From JAFAGO01 sp031987605 (GTDB taxonomy: Bacteria; Bacteroidota; Bacteroidia; Flavobacteriales; Weeksellaceae), in contig DALZZF010000005.1 in assembly GCA_031987605.1 (NCBI GenBank), positions 124,001 to 188,000 on the forward strand: a DNA stretch of 64,000 bases, given 5' to 3'. Below are positions 1 through 9,257 of the stretch, piece by piece. The notes beneath the pieces were generated by a model that had not been told where the DNA came from, did not search any database, and worked only from the letters and a program-made list of their open reading frames with translations. How positions within the stretch are numbered: position 1 is the stretch's first letter; the number at the start of each line of letters is the position of its first letter. A program made the position numbers and the translations under genes.

Positions 1-867
1 ATGAAAAATTTCGCATCAGAAGTAGTTTTGGTAGATATTAAAGAAGGTTTTGCCGAAGGGAAAGCAATGGATCTTACGCAAACCGCCTCTTTGAACGGTT
101 TTGATACCAAAATTACAGGTACTACCGGAGATTACAGCAAAACTGCAGGATCTAAAGTAGCCGTGATTACTTCCGGAATCCCAAGAAAACCGGGAATGAC
201 GCGCGAAGAACTGATCGGAATCAACGCTGGAATCGTGAAAGACGTTACCGAAAACTTGGTAAAATATTCTCCTGATGTCATTATCATCGTGGTTTCTAAT
301 CCAATGGATACAATGGCGTATCTGGTACACAAAACTTCCGGACTTCCGAAAGAAAGAATTATCGGAATGGGAGGTGCGCTGGATTCTGCACGTTTCAAAT
401 ACAGACTGGCAGAAGCGCTGGAAGCACCAATTTCGGATGTGGACGGAATGGTAATCGCCGCACACAGCGATACAGGAATGGTTCCCTTGCTTTCCAAAGC
501 AACAAGAGCCGGAGTTCCGGTAACGAATTTCCTGAGCGAAGAACAGCAAAACTACGTAGTTGAAGAAACCAAAGTTGGGGGAGCAACATTAACCAAACTT
601 CTGGGAACTTCCGCCTGGTATGCACCGGGAGCAGCCGTTTCTGTTTTGGTACAGTCGATCGTTTGCGACCAGAAAAAACTGATTCCTTGTTCGCTTCTTC
701 TTGATGGAGAATACGGACAAAAAGACATTTGTTTAGGTGTTCCTGCAATTATCGGTTTCAATGGAGTTGAAAAAATTGTGGATGTCCCGCTAACCGATGC
801 CGAAAAAGAAAAATTTGCAGCAGCAGCAGATGCCGTACGCGCAGTAAACGGTGATTTGAAACTCTGA
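1..867 (+). CDS. mdh: Malate dehydrogenase, 3' part (5' end outside window)
   Basis: NAD-dependent malate dehydrogenase of the TCA cycle (malate to oxaloacetate), cytoplasmic. The visible part carries the family motifs: an acidic residue ending the second Rossmann strand (VVLVDIKEG, about 8-16), the GMTREEL mobile loop with its substrate Arg (64-70), VSNPMDTM (98-105) and the HSDTGM catalytic His region. The nucleotide-binding glycine motif expected in the first 20 or so residues of the family is missing, so the ATG at base 1 is an internal Met and about 25-30 residues lie upstream of the window. The reading frame ends at a TGA followed by a strong terminator, so it is the last gene of its transcript. 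Confidence 0.93.
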   Translation: MKNFASEVVLVDIKEGFAEGKAMDLTQTASLNGFDTKITGTTGDYSKTAGSKVAVITSGIPRKPGMTREELIGINAGIVKDVTENLVKYSPDVIIIVVSNPMDTMAYLVHKTSGLPKERIIGMGGALDSARFKYRLAEALEAPISDVDGMVIAAHSDTGMVPLLSKATRAGVPVTNFLSEEQQNYVVEETKVGGATLTKLLGTSAWYAPGAAVSVLVQSIVCDQKKLIPCSLLLDGEYGQKDICLGVPAIIGFNGVEKIVDVPLTDAEKEKFAAAADAVRAVNGDLKL

Positions 868-891
868 TACAATTTTTTTTAAAATTTATAT

Positions 892-931
892 AACTGAAAT
901 ACACCGCTTTAGTGTATTTCAGTTTTTTTTT
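892..931 (+). terminator. Intrinsic terminator after mdh
   Basis: Perfect 13-bp inverted repeat (892-904 with 912-924), 7-nt loop, followed by a run of T. It ends the mdh transcript and isolates it from the next gene. Confidence 0.9.
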
Positions 932-1000
932 GCTTCTCCCGATGTAACAGATGATTGAGGATGCTTGTCTAATATTCGTAATCCATGAATTGAATATAGT

Positions 1001-3151
1001 ATGAGAATCCTCTTAACTGCAGCAGTGCTTTTTTTCAGTGGTCTTGCTTTTGCACAAACCAATCAGGACACCATTAAACAGGAAGAAATAAAAGAAGTGG
1101 TAGTGCTTGCTAAAAAGCCAACCGTGGAAAGCAAAGCAGACCGTACGGTTTTTAATGTAGCCAACAGTTCTGTACTTGCCGGAAACAGCACTTGGGAAGT
1201 CCTTAGAATGGCTCCTTTGGTAAGCATTGACAATAATGATGCAATAAAAGCAGAAGGTGAAAATGTAACGGTGTACATCAACGATCGTAAAACCGTTTTT
1301 AAAGGTAGCGAACTGAAAGATTACCTGAAAACCATTCCCGCAGAAAACCTTTCCAAAATAGAAGTCATTACCAGTCCTTCTTCACGCTATGAAGCCGCAG
1401 GTGCGGTTATCAATATCGTTTTGAAAAAACGCGATGATGAAGGGATTAAAGGCAGTGTAAGTCTTACCAATACCCAGAATACCAAAAATTCACAGTACGC
1501 TAATTTCAACGTGAATTATCACCGGAATAAGTTTACCCAGACTTTTACGGGCAGCTACAATAATAATTATTACGTCCAGAGAAATGAGAATACCAATACC
1601 ATTTATGCCAATAATGCGGTGAATATTCTCAATGCGGAAAGTGTATCGTTGTACCAAAGTCCGTCCGCTTCTTCCACTTCGGAATGGGAACTCAATGATA
1701 AAAATAATGTTGGTGTAATCTTGGAATATTCCCAGAGCCACCGCAGTTCCGATGCGGATGCAAACGGAGCGAGTTATCTGGAAAATGTTTTACAGAATAC
1801 CTTTTTACAGAACCAGAATGTTTCGGGATTTTACCGAAATCTCGGAACCAATTTTTTTTATAAATATTACGACAAAGAGAAAAATAAAATTCTCGATGTA
1901 AATGTAGGTTCCAATTATAACAGCGATTCGGACACGAATAATCTGGTGAAATACCCGAGCAATTCTGCAGTTCCTATTGGAACAAGTGTAGTTTCCGATG
2001 GCCAGAACCGGAATTATTATGTGAAAGTGGATTATACCACGCCACTTGGAAAATCGGGTGGAAATCTGGAATTTGGAGGAAAAGCAAATTTCAACAACAA
2101 TGTAGTGCCTAATCATTATTTCAATCTTGAAAATTCCGTTTGGATCAATGATGCAACCAAAAGCAATACCTTTCATTATTCCGATAATCTGAATTCGGCT
2201 TATCTGAATTACAGCCAGACTTTCTTTAAAAAACTGGAAACAAGAATCGGTCTTCGGTATGAATACATGATTTTTAAATTGCATCAGGAAGTGGGCGATA
2301 TCCGCAAAAAAGATCAGTACGGAAGTTTTCTTCCGAATCTTTTGCTGAAATATTCCATTTCCGATAATTATGATCTTACCCTGAATTACAACAGAAATAT
2401 CTGGAGACCTTGGTTTACGGAGTTCAATCCGTTTCTGATGCCGACCGAAATTGGAATTTTCTATCGTGGAAATATGGATCTTCTGCCAAATCCGAGCAAC
2501 CGTTTCGGGTTGAAACTGGGTTATAAAAAGAAATATTTCCTTTCCGGATCGTATTGGTACACCAATCAGGATTACTGGGAAACATATACCATTGAAAACG
2601 GAAATACCATTTCAATGCCGGCAAATTATGAAGGTCTGGTTCAGAAACTTTCCGTAAATTTCAGTACCAACCAAACTTTTCTATCCAACAAATTAAATGT
2701 GAACCTGAACGTTGGACTGAATTATACCGACAACAGCGATTTTAATCACAAAAATAATCTGAACGCCAGGAATTACTTCACCAATATCAACGGATCTTCC
2801 AATATTTCTTACACCAATCTTTTCAACAAAAACATCAACCTTAATGCTTGGGTAGGGCTTTTTACACAGAATTACGGGAATAATTACGGAAACGGAGTGA
2901 ATGTTTTTCACAACATTACCATCACCAAAATTTTCCCGAAAACCAATATGGAAGCCAGTTTGCAACTGAATAATATTTTCCTGCGTCCGAATTTCGATAT
3001 TACCACATACAGTCCGCTCGGAACTTTCAGAAATTATTCTAAGTCTGATTGGCACGGTGTTTCATTAACGTTCATCAAGCGATTCGGAAACCAGAAAGTA
3101 AAAGAAAATACCAAAACCGATCTGGAGAAAAATGAAGGAGGAGGAAAATAA
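1001..3151 (+). CDS. TonB-receptor-like outer-membrane beta-barrel protein
   Basis: 716-residue outer-membrane protein with a Sec signal peptide (about 1-19, ending FAQ). Residues about 30-140 form a plug-like segment (IKEVVVLAKKP, then INDRKTVF and the IEVITSPSSRYEAAGA stretch typical of TonB-dependent receptor plugs). The rest is rich in alternating aromatic and polar residues expected of a 20+ strand barrel. It matches the outer membrane beta-barrel family (OMP_b-brl_3) and lacks the N-terminal carboxypeptidase-regulatory-like domain of many relatives. No SusD partner is adjacent, so a polysaccharide-locus role is not supported; the substrate is unknown. It stands alone between two terminators. 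Confidence 0.85.
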   Translation: MRILLTAAVLFFSGLAFAQTNQDTIKQEEIKEVVVLAKKPTVESKADRTVFNVANSSVLAGNSTWEVLRMAPLVSIDNNDAIKAEGENVTVYINDRKTVFKGSELKDYLKTIPAENLSKIEVITSPSSRYEAAGAVINIVLKKRDDEGIKGSVSLTNTQNTKNSQYANFNVNYHRNKFTQTFTGSYNNNYYVQRNENTNTIYANNAVNILNAESVSLYQSPSASSTSEWELNDKNNVGVILEYSQSHRSSDADANGASYLENVLQNTFLQNQNVSGFYRNLGTNFFYKYYDKEKNKILDVNVGSNYNSDSDTNNLVKYPSNSAVPIGTSVVSDGQNRNYYVKVDYTTPLGKSGGNLEFGGKANFNNNVVPNHYFNLENSVWINDATKSNTFHYSDNLNSAYLNYSQTFFKKLETRIGLRYEYMIFKLHQEVGDIRKKDQYGSFLPNLLLKYSISDNYDLTLNYNRNIWRPWFTEFNPFLMPTEIGIFYRGNMDLLPNPSNRFGLKLGYKKKYFLSGSYWYTNQDYWETYTIENGNTISMPANYEGLVQKLSVNFSTNQTFLSNKLNVNLNVGLNYTDNSDFNHKNNLNARNYFTNINGSSNISYTNLFNKNINLNAWVGLFTQNYGNNYGNGVNVFHNITITKIFPKTNMEASLQLNNIFLRPNFDITTYSPLGTFRNYSKSDWHGVSLTFIKRFGNQKVKENTKTDLEKNEGGGK

Positions 3152-3173
3152 CTTCCTTTTTTTATCAGTATTA

Positions 3174-3217
3174 AAAAACCTTTAAAACATAAAATTTTAA
3201 AGGTTTTTCTTTTTTTA
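3174..3217 (+). terminator. Intrinsic terminator
   Basis: 14-bp perfect inverted repeat (3174-3187 with 3195-3208), 7-nt loop, T-rich tail. It ends the outer-membrane protein gene; the next promoter box begins only a few bases later. Confidence 0.85.
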
Positions 3218-3251
3218 TTGCCGTATTTTTGTGGCTGTAAAATTTACTGTA

Positions 3252-4898
3252 ATGATTAAAAAAATATTTGTATTCTCCTGGATTTTCCTTGCAGGTGCAT
3301 TTGCTCCGGCTCAACATCAAAATATTTCAAAACTGGAACGTCCGAAACTGGTTGTCGGTTTGGTTATCGATCAGATGCGCTGGGATTATCTGTACCGCTA
3401 TTACGATAAATACGGAAATGATGGTTTCAAAAGGCTGATGAATACCGGGTATACTTTTAATAATGTGATGATTCCCTATATTCCGACCGTTACCGCGTTA
3501 GGACATACAAGCATTTTTACAGGTTCGGTTCCTTCCGTTCACGGAATTGCCGGAAACGACTGGACTGATAAAGAAACCGGGAAAAATGTGTATTGCACCA
3601 CCGATGATGCTGAGAAAGGAGTGGGAACCGATAATCAGAAAATTGGCGGACACTCGCCAAGAAATCTTTGGAGCACCACCATTACCGATCAGTTGGGAAT
3701 TGCTACCAATTTCAAATCCAAAATTGTTGGTGTTTCTTTGAAAGACCGCGCATCCATTCTTCCGGCAGGGCATAATCCGACCGGAGCGTTCTGGTTTGAT
3801 GAAGAAACCGGGAATTTCATTACCAGTACTTATTATATGAAAGAACTTCCGCAATGGGTGAAAAATTTCAATAGTCAAAAAGTTGCCGAGAAATTGGTGG
3901 CTAACGGTTGGAGCACTTTACTTCCGATTGAACAGTACACCGAAAGCACAAGAGATGATGTGCCGTGGGAAAATAATTTGGGAAGTTCAGAAAAACCGGT
4001 TTTCCCGTATAAAAACTTAGCCGCAGATTACGCGGATAAGAAGAAAATTCTGAGAACAACGCCATTTGGAAATACATTTACCCTGAAATTTGCTGAAGCC
4101 GCCATTGATGGAAACCAAATGGGGAAAGACGAAATTACCGATTTTCTGGCGATAAATGTAGCTTCTACCGATTATGTAGGGCATGCTTTTGGTCCGAATT
4201 CAATTGAAGTGGAAGATACGTATCTTCGTTTGGATCGGGATTTGGCGGCATTTTTCAAAATGCTGGATGAAAAGGTGGGAAAAGGGCAGTATCTGGTTTT
4301 CCTTTCTGCCGATCATGGCGGAGCACATTCTGAAGGGTATATGAAAGAAAATAAAATGATGTCGGGATTTTTTAATGACGGAATGGATAAAAACCTTCAG
4401 GCAGAACTCGAAAAAAAATACCAGTACAGCAAACTGATTATGGCAGTGGATAATTATCAGATTTATCTCGACAGAAAAGCCATAGCAGAGCGGAATCTGG
4501 AGGTGGATGATGTGAAGAAAACCATTATTAATAGTTTAAATAAAGATCCACGAGTATTGTATTGCGTTGATCTGGAAAAAGTAGGCGAATCTCCAATTCC
4601 GGAGCCGATTAAATCCAGAATTATCAACGGTTACAACTGGCAGAGAAGTGGTGATATCCAGATTATTTCGCACGACGGACTTTTGCCGAATTATGCCAAA
4701 AAAGGAACTACACACAGCGTTTGGAATTCCTACGATTCCCATATTCCGTTGCTGTTTATGGGCTGGAAAGTAAAACACGGTTCCAGCAGCAAACCTTATT
4801 TTATGACGGATATTGCTCCTACAATTGCCCAGTTCCTGAAAATTGAAAATCCAAGTGGAAACGTTGGTCAGCCAATTGCCGAAGTGCTTGGAGAATAA
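3252..4898 (+). CDS. pafA: Alkaline phosphatase PafA
   Basis: Secreted or periplasmic phosphate monoesterase of the alkaline phosphatase superfamily, closely resembling Elizabethkingia PafA. Visible hallmarks are the metal Asp in VGLVIDQMRWD, the nucleophile Thr in PTVTALGHTS, the Asn of GIAGNDW, the Lys/Arg pair of LKDRASILPAGH that recognises phosphate, and metal ligands in SADHGGAH. Start chosen at 3252, giving a clean signal peptide MIKKIFVFSWIFLAGAFAPA; the GTG at 3231 lies inside a TATTTTTG promoter box (3224-3231) and is unlikely to be used. Length 548 residues fits the family. Single-gene unit. Confidence 0.93.
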   Translation: MIKKIFVFSWIFLAGAFAPAQHQNISKLERPKLVVGLVIDQMRWDYLYRYYDKYGNDGFKRLMNTGYTFNNVMIPYIPTVTALGHTSIFTGSVPSVHGIAGNDWTDKETGKNVYCTTDDAEKGVGTDNQKIGGHSPRNLWSTTITDQLGIATNFKSKIVGVSLKDRASILPAGHNPTGAFWFDEETGNFITSTYYMKELPQWVKNFNSQKVAEKLVANGWSTLLPIEQYTESTRDDVPWENNLGSSEKPVFPYKNLAADYADKKKILRTTPFGNTFTLKFAEAAIDGNQMGKDEITDFLAINVASTDYVGHAFGPNSIEVEDTYLRLDRDLAAFFKMLDEKVGKGQYLVFLSADHGGAHSEGYMKENKMMSGFFNDGMDKNLQAELEKKYQYSKLIMAVDNYQIYLDRKAIAERNLEVDDVKKTIINSLNKDPRVLYCVDLEKVGESPIPEPIKSRIINGYNWQRSGDIQIISHDGLLPNYAKKGTTHSVWNSYDSHIPLLFMGWKVKHGSSSKPYFMTDIAPTIAQFLKIENPSGNVGQPIAEVLGE

Positions 4899-4952
4899 TT
4901 GTTTTGACTGATGTTGGGTATTTGAATGTTTGAGAATACTTTCAATACAAGG

Positions 4953-4975
4953 TTTGTCATTTCGCAGAAATCTAA
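4953..4975 (+). repeat. Interspersed repeat, TTTGTCATTTCG family
   Basis: 23 bases that recur with one mismatch (C to A) at 36372-36394 and in the duplicated copy about 197 bp later. Copies sit only in intergenic DNA. Confidence 0.6.
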
Positions 4976-4990
4976 GAACTTGTTTTATAA

Positions 4991-5023
4991 AGCCTTGTCA
5001 AGGTTTTGAACCTTGACAAGGCT
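4991..5023. repeat. Perfect 15-bp palindrome with 3-nt loop
   Basis: Arms 4991-5005 and 5009-5023 are exact complements around TTG. The layout (15-3-15, centre AGGTTTTGAACCT) is shared with the palindrome at 43893-43925. There is no T-run, so it is a poor terminator by itself; it looks like a member of a genomic palindrome family. Confidence 0.7.
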
Positions 5024-5029
5024 CTCAAC

Positions 5030-5061
5030 AAAAAACCGCTTTCAACGGAAAACGGTTTTTT
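5030..5061. terminator. Bidirectional terminator between pafA and the TPR gene
   Basis: Arms 5030-5038 and 5053-5061 (AAAAAACCG / CGGTTTTTT) with a 14-nt loop. It serves the convergent genes on both sides and overlaps the stop codon of the minus-strand gene. Confidence 0.7.
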
Positions 5062-6185
5062 TATTGGATTAAATCCTGAATCTGTTTTTTAATGGCAATA
5101 TTCTTCTTTCGGATTTGATAGGTTCTCCATAGCAGGAAAAGGATTGCAAGCGATACTGCAGAAAGAAGCAGAATATTTGCAAAAGAAAATTTCTTACTAA
5201 GAGAAAGCATTTTTTCTGCCGCTTCCGCATTTTGATTTTGGATGGAAGTATTAATGGATTTCAGTTCGCTTTGTTCGCGCTCAAAATGTGTTTTCAGATA
5301 TTTTTCGTTGTATTTGCGGTAATTTTCTGGTTGATTGAGAATCAGGTAATTGTCCGCCATTCCTTTGTAAATTCCTTCATTTAATACCAGATCGCCCACA
5401 TTTTTGGAAAGGACTTCCGCATTTTGTAGCAGTTGAAGTGCCTTTTCACTTTGTCCGGTTTGGGTATAGGTATCTGCCAAACCTTTCAGAGAAAATGCTT
5501 CTAGGCTTTTGGCCTCTGCTTTTCTGGCATATTCTACGGATTTCAGGAAATTTTGCAGTGCCTCTTCATTTTTATTCAGGTTCAAATACGCATAGCCCAT
5601 ATTGTAATACACAATACTCATATTGGCCATATTGGTTTGACGCAAAGGGTTGCCCTCTGAAAAATACCGGATCGAATTTTGAAATTTCTGAAGCGCAAGC
5701 TCGGAATTGTTCTGACTTTTGTACACCATTCCGCGAACCGCAAAAATTTTCCCCAGATCGAAATTGCTTTCTTTATATTTTTCTGAATTTCGCATCAGCG
5801 TTTCTGCTTCATCTAATGTTTCCAGACATTGGCTGAACAGTTCCATTTGCTGATATTGCATCGCAATGGAAGTCAGAATGCTGACTTTGGATTTTGTGGA
5901 TTTGGTTTCGTTCAGCAACTGCTTGGCTTTCAGGATATATTTTAGCGATTCATCAAAGTTTCTTTTGCTTACATAAGCGCTGGACATCATAATGTAAATC
6001 GTGATTCTTTTATTGATGTCAGATTCCGTTTTTAGTAAGGTATTCCCGATAATAATGGATTGATCGGGGTTTTCGTAAATGCCCATTTGCGCTTTACGAT
6101 AAAGAGAATCTCTGTTGGTTTGCGCGTGGATTGTACTGCTGGCTGCCCAAATACAAAATAGGAAAAAGAGCCGTAATTTTTTCAT
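5061..6185 (-). CDS. TPR-repeat membrane protein, paralogue of upstream regulator without HTH
   Basis: 374 residues: signal peptide (about 1-21, IHA/QT), tetratricopeptide-type helical repeats across about 25-320 (for example NMGYAYLNLNKNEEALQNF), one transmembrane helix (about 332-352, LLLSAVSLAILFLLW) and a short basic tail. The architecture copies the gene just upstream but stops where the AraC domain would begin. The start codon overlaps the upstream stop by 4 bp (ATGA, 6182-6185), implying translational coupling. It probably senses something in the periplasm through the TPR region or modulates its partner; the ligand is unknown. Confidence 0.75.
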   Translation of the reverse strand: MKKLRLFFLFCIWAASSTIHAQTNRDSLYRKAQMGIYENPDQSIIIGNTLLKTESDINKRITIYIMMSSAYVSKRNFDESLKYILKAKQLLNETKSTKSKVSILTSIAMQYQQMELFSQCLETLDEAETLMRNSEKYKESNFDLGKIFAVRGMVYKSQNNSELALQKFQNSIRYFSEGNPLRQTNMANMSIVYYNMGYAYLNLNKNEEALQNFLKSVEYARKAEAKSLEAFSLKGLADTYTQTGQSEKALQLLQNAEVLSKNVGDLVLNEGIYKGMADNYLILNQPENYRKYNEKYLKTHFEREQSELKSINTSIQNQNAEAAEKMLSLSKKFSFANILLLSAVSLAILFLLWRTYQIRKKNIAIKKQIQDLIQ

Positions 6186-7756
6186 TTTTTGTTTTCGTTT
6201 AACTGTTGGATGTAGGCATTGGGCGACATTCCCGTAATGGTTTTAAAAACCGTAGTAAATGCGCTGTGAGAAGAAAATCCGGAAATTTCCGCAAGGTAGC
6301 TTACTTTGTAATTCAGGTATGCAGGATTATTTTTCAGCAGATCTGCAACGTGGTTTACTCGAAGTTCGTTGATGTATAAATTAAAATTTTTCCCCTTGTA
6401 ATTATTAATCACCTCCGAAAGATAGCGCGTATTGGTATCCATTTGGGAGGCCAGATTGGCAAGCGACATATTTTTGTTCAGAAAACGGTCCGAATTTTCC
6501 AGTTCATTGAGTTTTTGCAGAATTTCAAGCTCTTTTTCTTTGGAAAGCGACGAGATTTTCTTGGAATCTTTTGCCAGTTCATGTTCTTTCGGTTCCAAAG
6601 GAATCTCCGGAGTTTCCGATTTTTTCATTTTTTCCTGCTGTCTGTTGAAAAAATGAAGTTGCTTCATGAGTTCACGGTTCTGCTTCTTTTCATTCAGAAA
6701 ATAAAGCAAAATTCCGGACAAGGCGATTAGTCCCAAAACACCATTCCAGATTAGACCGGATTTTTTTTCTTGCGTAAAATGTTGAATATCTGTATTTTCT
6801 CTGGCTTTTGTAAGTTTAGTAAGATACCGGATTCCTTCCTTTTTGCTGTTGTCTATTTTTGTTTTCGATTCCAGAAACAGTTTGTAATATTCTTTGTAAC
6901 GTTCGGTTTGGTTCAGCACTGCATAATTTTTATACAGCGATTCGTAAATTCTGGATTTTAAAGGCAGATAATTTGCTGATTCTACTTTTTTCAGAGAAAG
7001 TTGCAACAGGTTAATCGCTTCCGGATATTTTCCTTCGTAGAATTTTACCCGGGACAAATTTTCCAGTGCCAATGCTTCAAGAAAGAAGAAGTTTTTGTTC
7101 TGAATATTTTTTTGCACCTCCAGAATGGTATTTTCCGCTTTTTGCAAATCATTTTTGCGGATATATAATAAGGAGCGGATCAGTTGGTTTTCGTTTTTAA
7201 TGATTTCGTTTTCGCTGGTTCCGGATTTTATGAATTTATTGCTCAGCTCCAGCATGGAAACGCTTTTGTCGGTATTGCTTTTTATAGCGAGATTAATCGC
7301 CTGAAGCTGATAGAGTTTTGCAACAGTAATGGCACTTTCCGCATTGGATTGTTCCGTGAGTTTTTTTTCTTTTAAAATTCGGGTGATGATTTTTTCTGAA
7401 AGGTCATACAAACCGAGATTCTGATATTGCTCCGCAAGTCCGTAATTTTGATAAACATCCGAAAAAAACGCATCAGCAGTGGATTCGGTTTGTGCTTCTT
7501 CCAGAGAAGATTTTATCGACTGCACATAATCGCCTTTCATGGCGTACGCCTGTGAAACAATGTTGCGAATTACGATTTTTTCTTCCGGATTTTTATCGCT
7601 GGTGATTAAAGCAAGGGTGGAACTAATGCATTCATCAGGATTTTGATAAAGCTTGAGAATGCTTTTGTCGGCAAGAAGATAGAAATCCGATTTCTTCTGT
7701 CCATTTAAAAAAAATGAATGTAAAATCAGTAAAAATATCCAGACCAGTCTTCCCAT
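6182..7756 (-). CDS. Membrane-anchored TPR sensor with C-terminal AraC-type DNA-binding domain
   Basis: 524 residues. N-terminal signal or anchor (about 1-20), periplasmic TPR-like helices (about 25-325), one transmembrane segment (LIWNGVLGLIALSGILLYFL, about 332-352), a charged linker, then an AraC-family HTH at about 410-520 (LANLASQMDTNTRYLSEVIN and ISGFSSHSAFTTVFKTITG are the two helix-turn-helix units). This one-component layout is common in Flavobacteriia. It is the first gene of a two-gene operon with its HTH-less paralogue. The target genes are not evident from the sequence. Confidence 0.85.
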   Translation of the reverse strand: MGRLVWIFLLILHSFFLNGQKKSDFYLLADKSILKLYQNPDECISSTLALITSDKNPEEKIVIRNIVSQAYAMKGDYVQSIKSSLEEAQTESTADAFFSDVYQNYGLAEQYQNLGLYDLSEKIITRILKEKKLTEQSNAESAITVAKLYQLQAINLAIKSNTDKSVSMLELSNKFIKSGTSENEIIKNENQLIRSLLYIRKNDLQKAENTILEVQKNIQNKNFFFLEALALENLSRVKFYEGKYPEAINLLQLSLKKVESANYLPLKSRIYESLYKNYAVLNQTERYKEYYKLFLESKTKIDNSKKEGIRYLTKLTKARENTDIQHFTQEKKSGLIWNGVLGLIALSGILLYFLNEKKQNRELMKQLHFFNRQQEKMKKSETPEIPLEPKEHELAKDSKKISSLSKEKELEILQKLNELENSDRFLNKNMSLANLASQMDTNTRYLSEVINNYKGKNFNLYINELRVNHVADLLKNNPAYLNYKVSYLAEISGFSSHSAFTTVFKTITGMSPNAYIQQLNENKK

Positions 7757-7956
7757 ATTGCAAAAATAGCCATTATTTTCCTTACAAATTCATAAATTTT
7801 TAAGAGGATTGGTTTTTTATTTGTTTATGCATAAATTGTTGTATATAAGCTTTTTGTATTTTATTCTCTTTCAAATTTCGTGAATATTTAAAGATAATAT
7901 TTAGTCTAATTGGTTCAGTATTCTTATTATTGTCCTACTAAAAAAAATATTAGGAT

Positions 7957-9180
7957 ATGAAAAAACTTTACATTGCACTTGTACTGATAAATGGATTTGC
8001 ATTCGGTCAAGTACAACTTAAAACTTTAACGGGATTTGGTACTGCTATTTACGACATTAATGAAAATGGAAAAGGAGTACACGGAAACGGTTATTACGAT
8101 TTTGAAACCAATTCTTCATCTAGTGTAGAAGAAGGAGTAGGACAAACGGTAAGCATCACCAATAACGGGGATGTTTTAGGAATGAAAGATGATGGAACCG
8201 GTGTTTATGTGCCGGCGCTAAAGAAAGATGGAACGTGGTCCGTTCTTCCGGGAATTCCTGCGGACGTTACCCTTTATGATATTTCTGAAAACGGGAAGTA
8301 TGTTGTGGGACAAACCTCTTGGACTCCTGAAGATGGGGCATGGGGATTTATCTACAATGTGGAAACTTCCACCTATAAATTGCTTTCCAGCACCAATTAT
8401 GAATATGGTGCCGCTTATGCTGTAAACAACGCCGGAATCGCAGTGGGCTGGGTAGATGATTTGCCTACAGGAACAGTAAGAATGCCTGCCTATTTCACCG
8501 AAGATGGAACGATTACATTGGTTCAAGCGAGTGCAGGTGAGGCTTCATCCATTAATGATAATAATGAAATTGTTGGTAGTTTGGGAGATATTCCATTTTA
8601 CTATAAAATAGGAGATGCCACACCTCAAACTTTTGCAATTCCTGAAGGTCAGATTGTTGGATCATTTTCTGCAATTTCAGATACTGGCGTTATCGTAGGA
8701 TATGCGCAAACCTACATTCCTCTTCAAGGATGGTATCGTATTCCGTTGATTTATCACGCAAGTTATGGAACAGATGTAAAACTACTGTCGGATGTACTTT
8801 CTGAAGCAGGAGTGGATACTACCGGACTCAGCGGTATCGGCTATAAAATTTCCACAGACGGAAAATATATAGGAGGATTTAGCAGTGGTGCTGCTTTCTT
8901 TGCGCAGGGATGGGCAGTATATTTGGATGATTTGTTTACTTTGGGAACTCAGGAATCTGCATTCAGCAAAGTTTCAGTATATCCAAATCCGGCAAAAGAA
9001 ACGTTGAATATCAATGCGAAAAACATTACGGCTGTTGAAGTATACAATCTTGTAGGTCAAAAAGTGCAGTCTGCAAAAGCAGCTTCTCAGATTAATGTTT
9101 CAAACCTTGCAAAAGGAGTGTATTTGGTAAAAGTAACTGCTGAAGGAAAAACTCAGACAGTGAAGTTTATAAAAGACTAA
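7957..9180 (+). CDS. Secreted T9SS-sorted protein with HAF-like repeats
   Basis: 407 residues. Signal peptide about 1-17 (FAFG/Q). The body is built of short repeats of the kind YDINENGKGVHG, ITNNGDVLG, YDISENGKYVVG, AVNNAGIAVG and SINDNNEIVG, which resemble the HAF/beta-propeller-like repeats of extracellular proteins. The C-terminus (about 325-407) is a type A T9SS sorting domain: VSVYPNPAKETLNI, a GQKV strand, LAKGVYLVKV and a final basic KFIKD. Expected to be exported through the type IX system and surface-attached or released. No enzymatic motif was recognised. Confidence 0.8.
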   Translation: MKKLYIALVLINGFAFGQVQLKTLTGFGTAIYDINENGKGVHGNGYYDFETNSSSSVEEGVGQTVSITNNGDVLGMKDDGTGVYVPALKKDGTWSVLPGIPADVTLYDISENGKYVVGQTSWTPEDGAWGFIYNVETSTYKLLSSTNYEYGAAYAVNNAGIAVGWVDDLPTGTVRMPAYFTEDGTITLVQASAGEASSINDNNEIVGSLGDIPFYYKIGDATPQTFAIPEGQIVGSFSAISDTGVIVGYAQTYIPLQGWYRIPLIYHASYGTDVKLLSDVLSEAGVDTTGLSGIGYKISTDGKYIGGFSSGAAFFAQGWAVYLDDLFTLGTQESAFSKVSVYPNPAKETLNINAKNITAVEVYNLVGQKVQSAKAASQINVSNLAKGVYLVKVTAEGKTQTVKFIKD

Positions 9181-9200
9181 GTGGTTATTAGTACTCTATA

Positions 9201-9236
9201 AAATCAGCGGTGCATTTATGCACCGCTGATTTTTTA
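9201..9236. terminator. Strong bidirectional terminator
   Basis: 14-bp perfect inverted repeat (9201-9214 with 9219-9232), 4-nt loop TTTA, T-rich tail, between convergent genes ending at 9180 and 9258. Confidence 0.9.
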
Positions 9237-9257
9237 TAATTGAATTTTAAAGTATTC

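Noticed and set aside
3231..3251. GTG start of pafA at 3231
   Set aside because: It overlaps the promoter box 3224-3231 and spoils the signal peptide; the ATG at 3252 is better.
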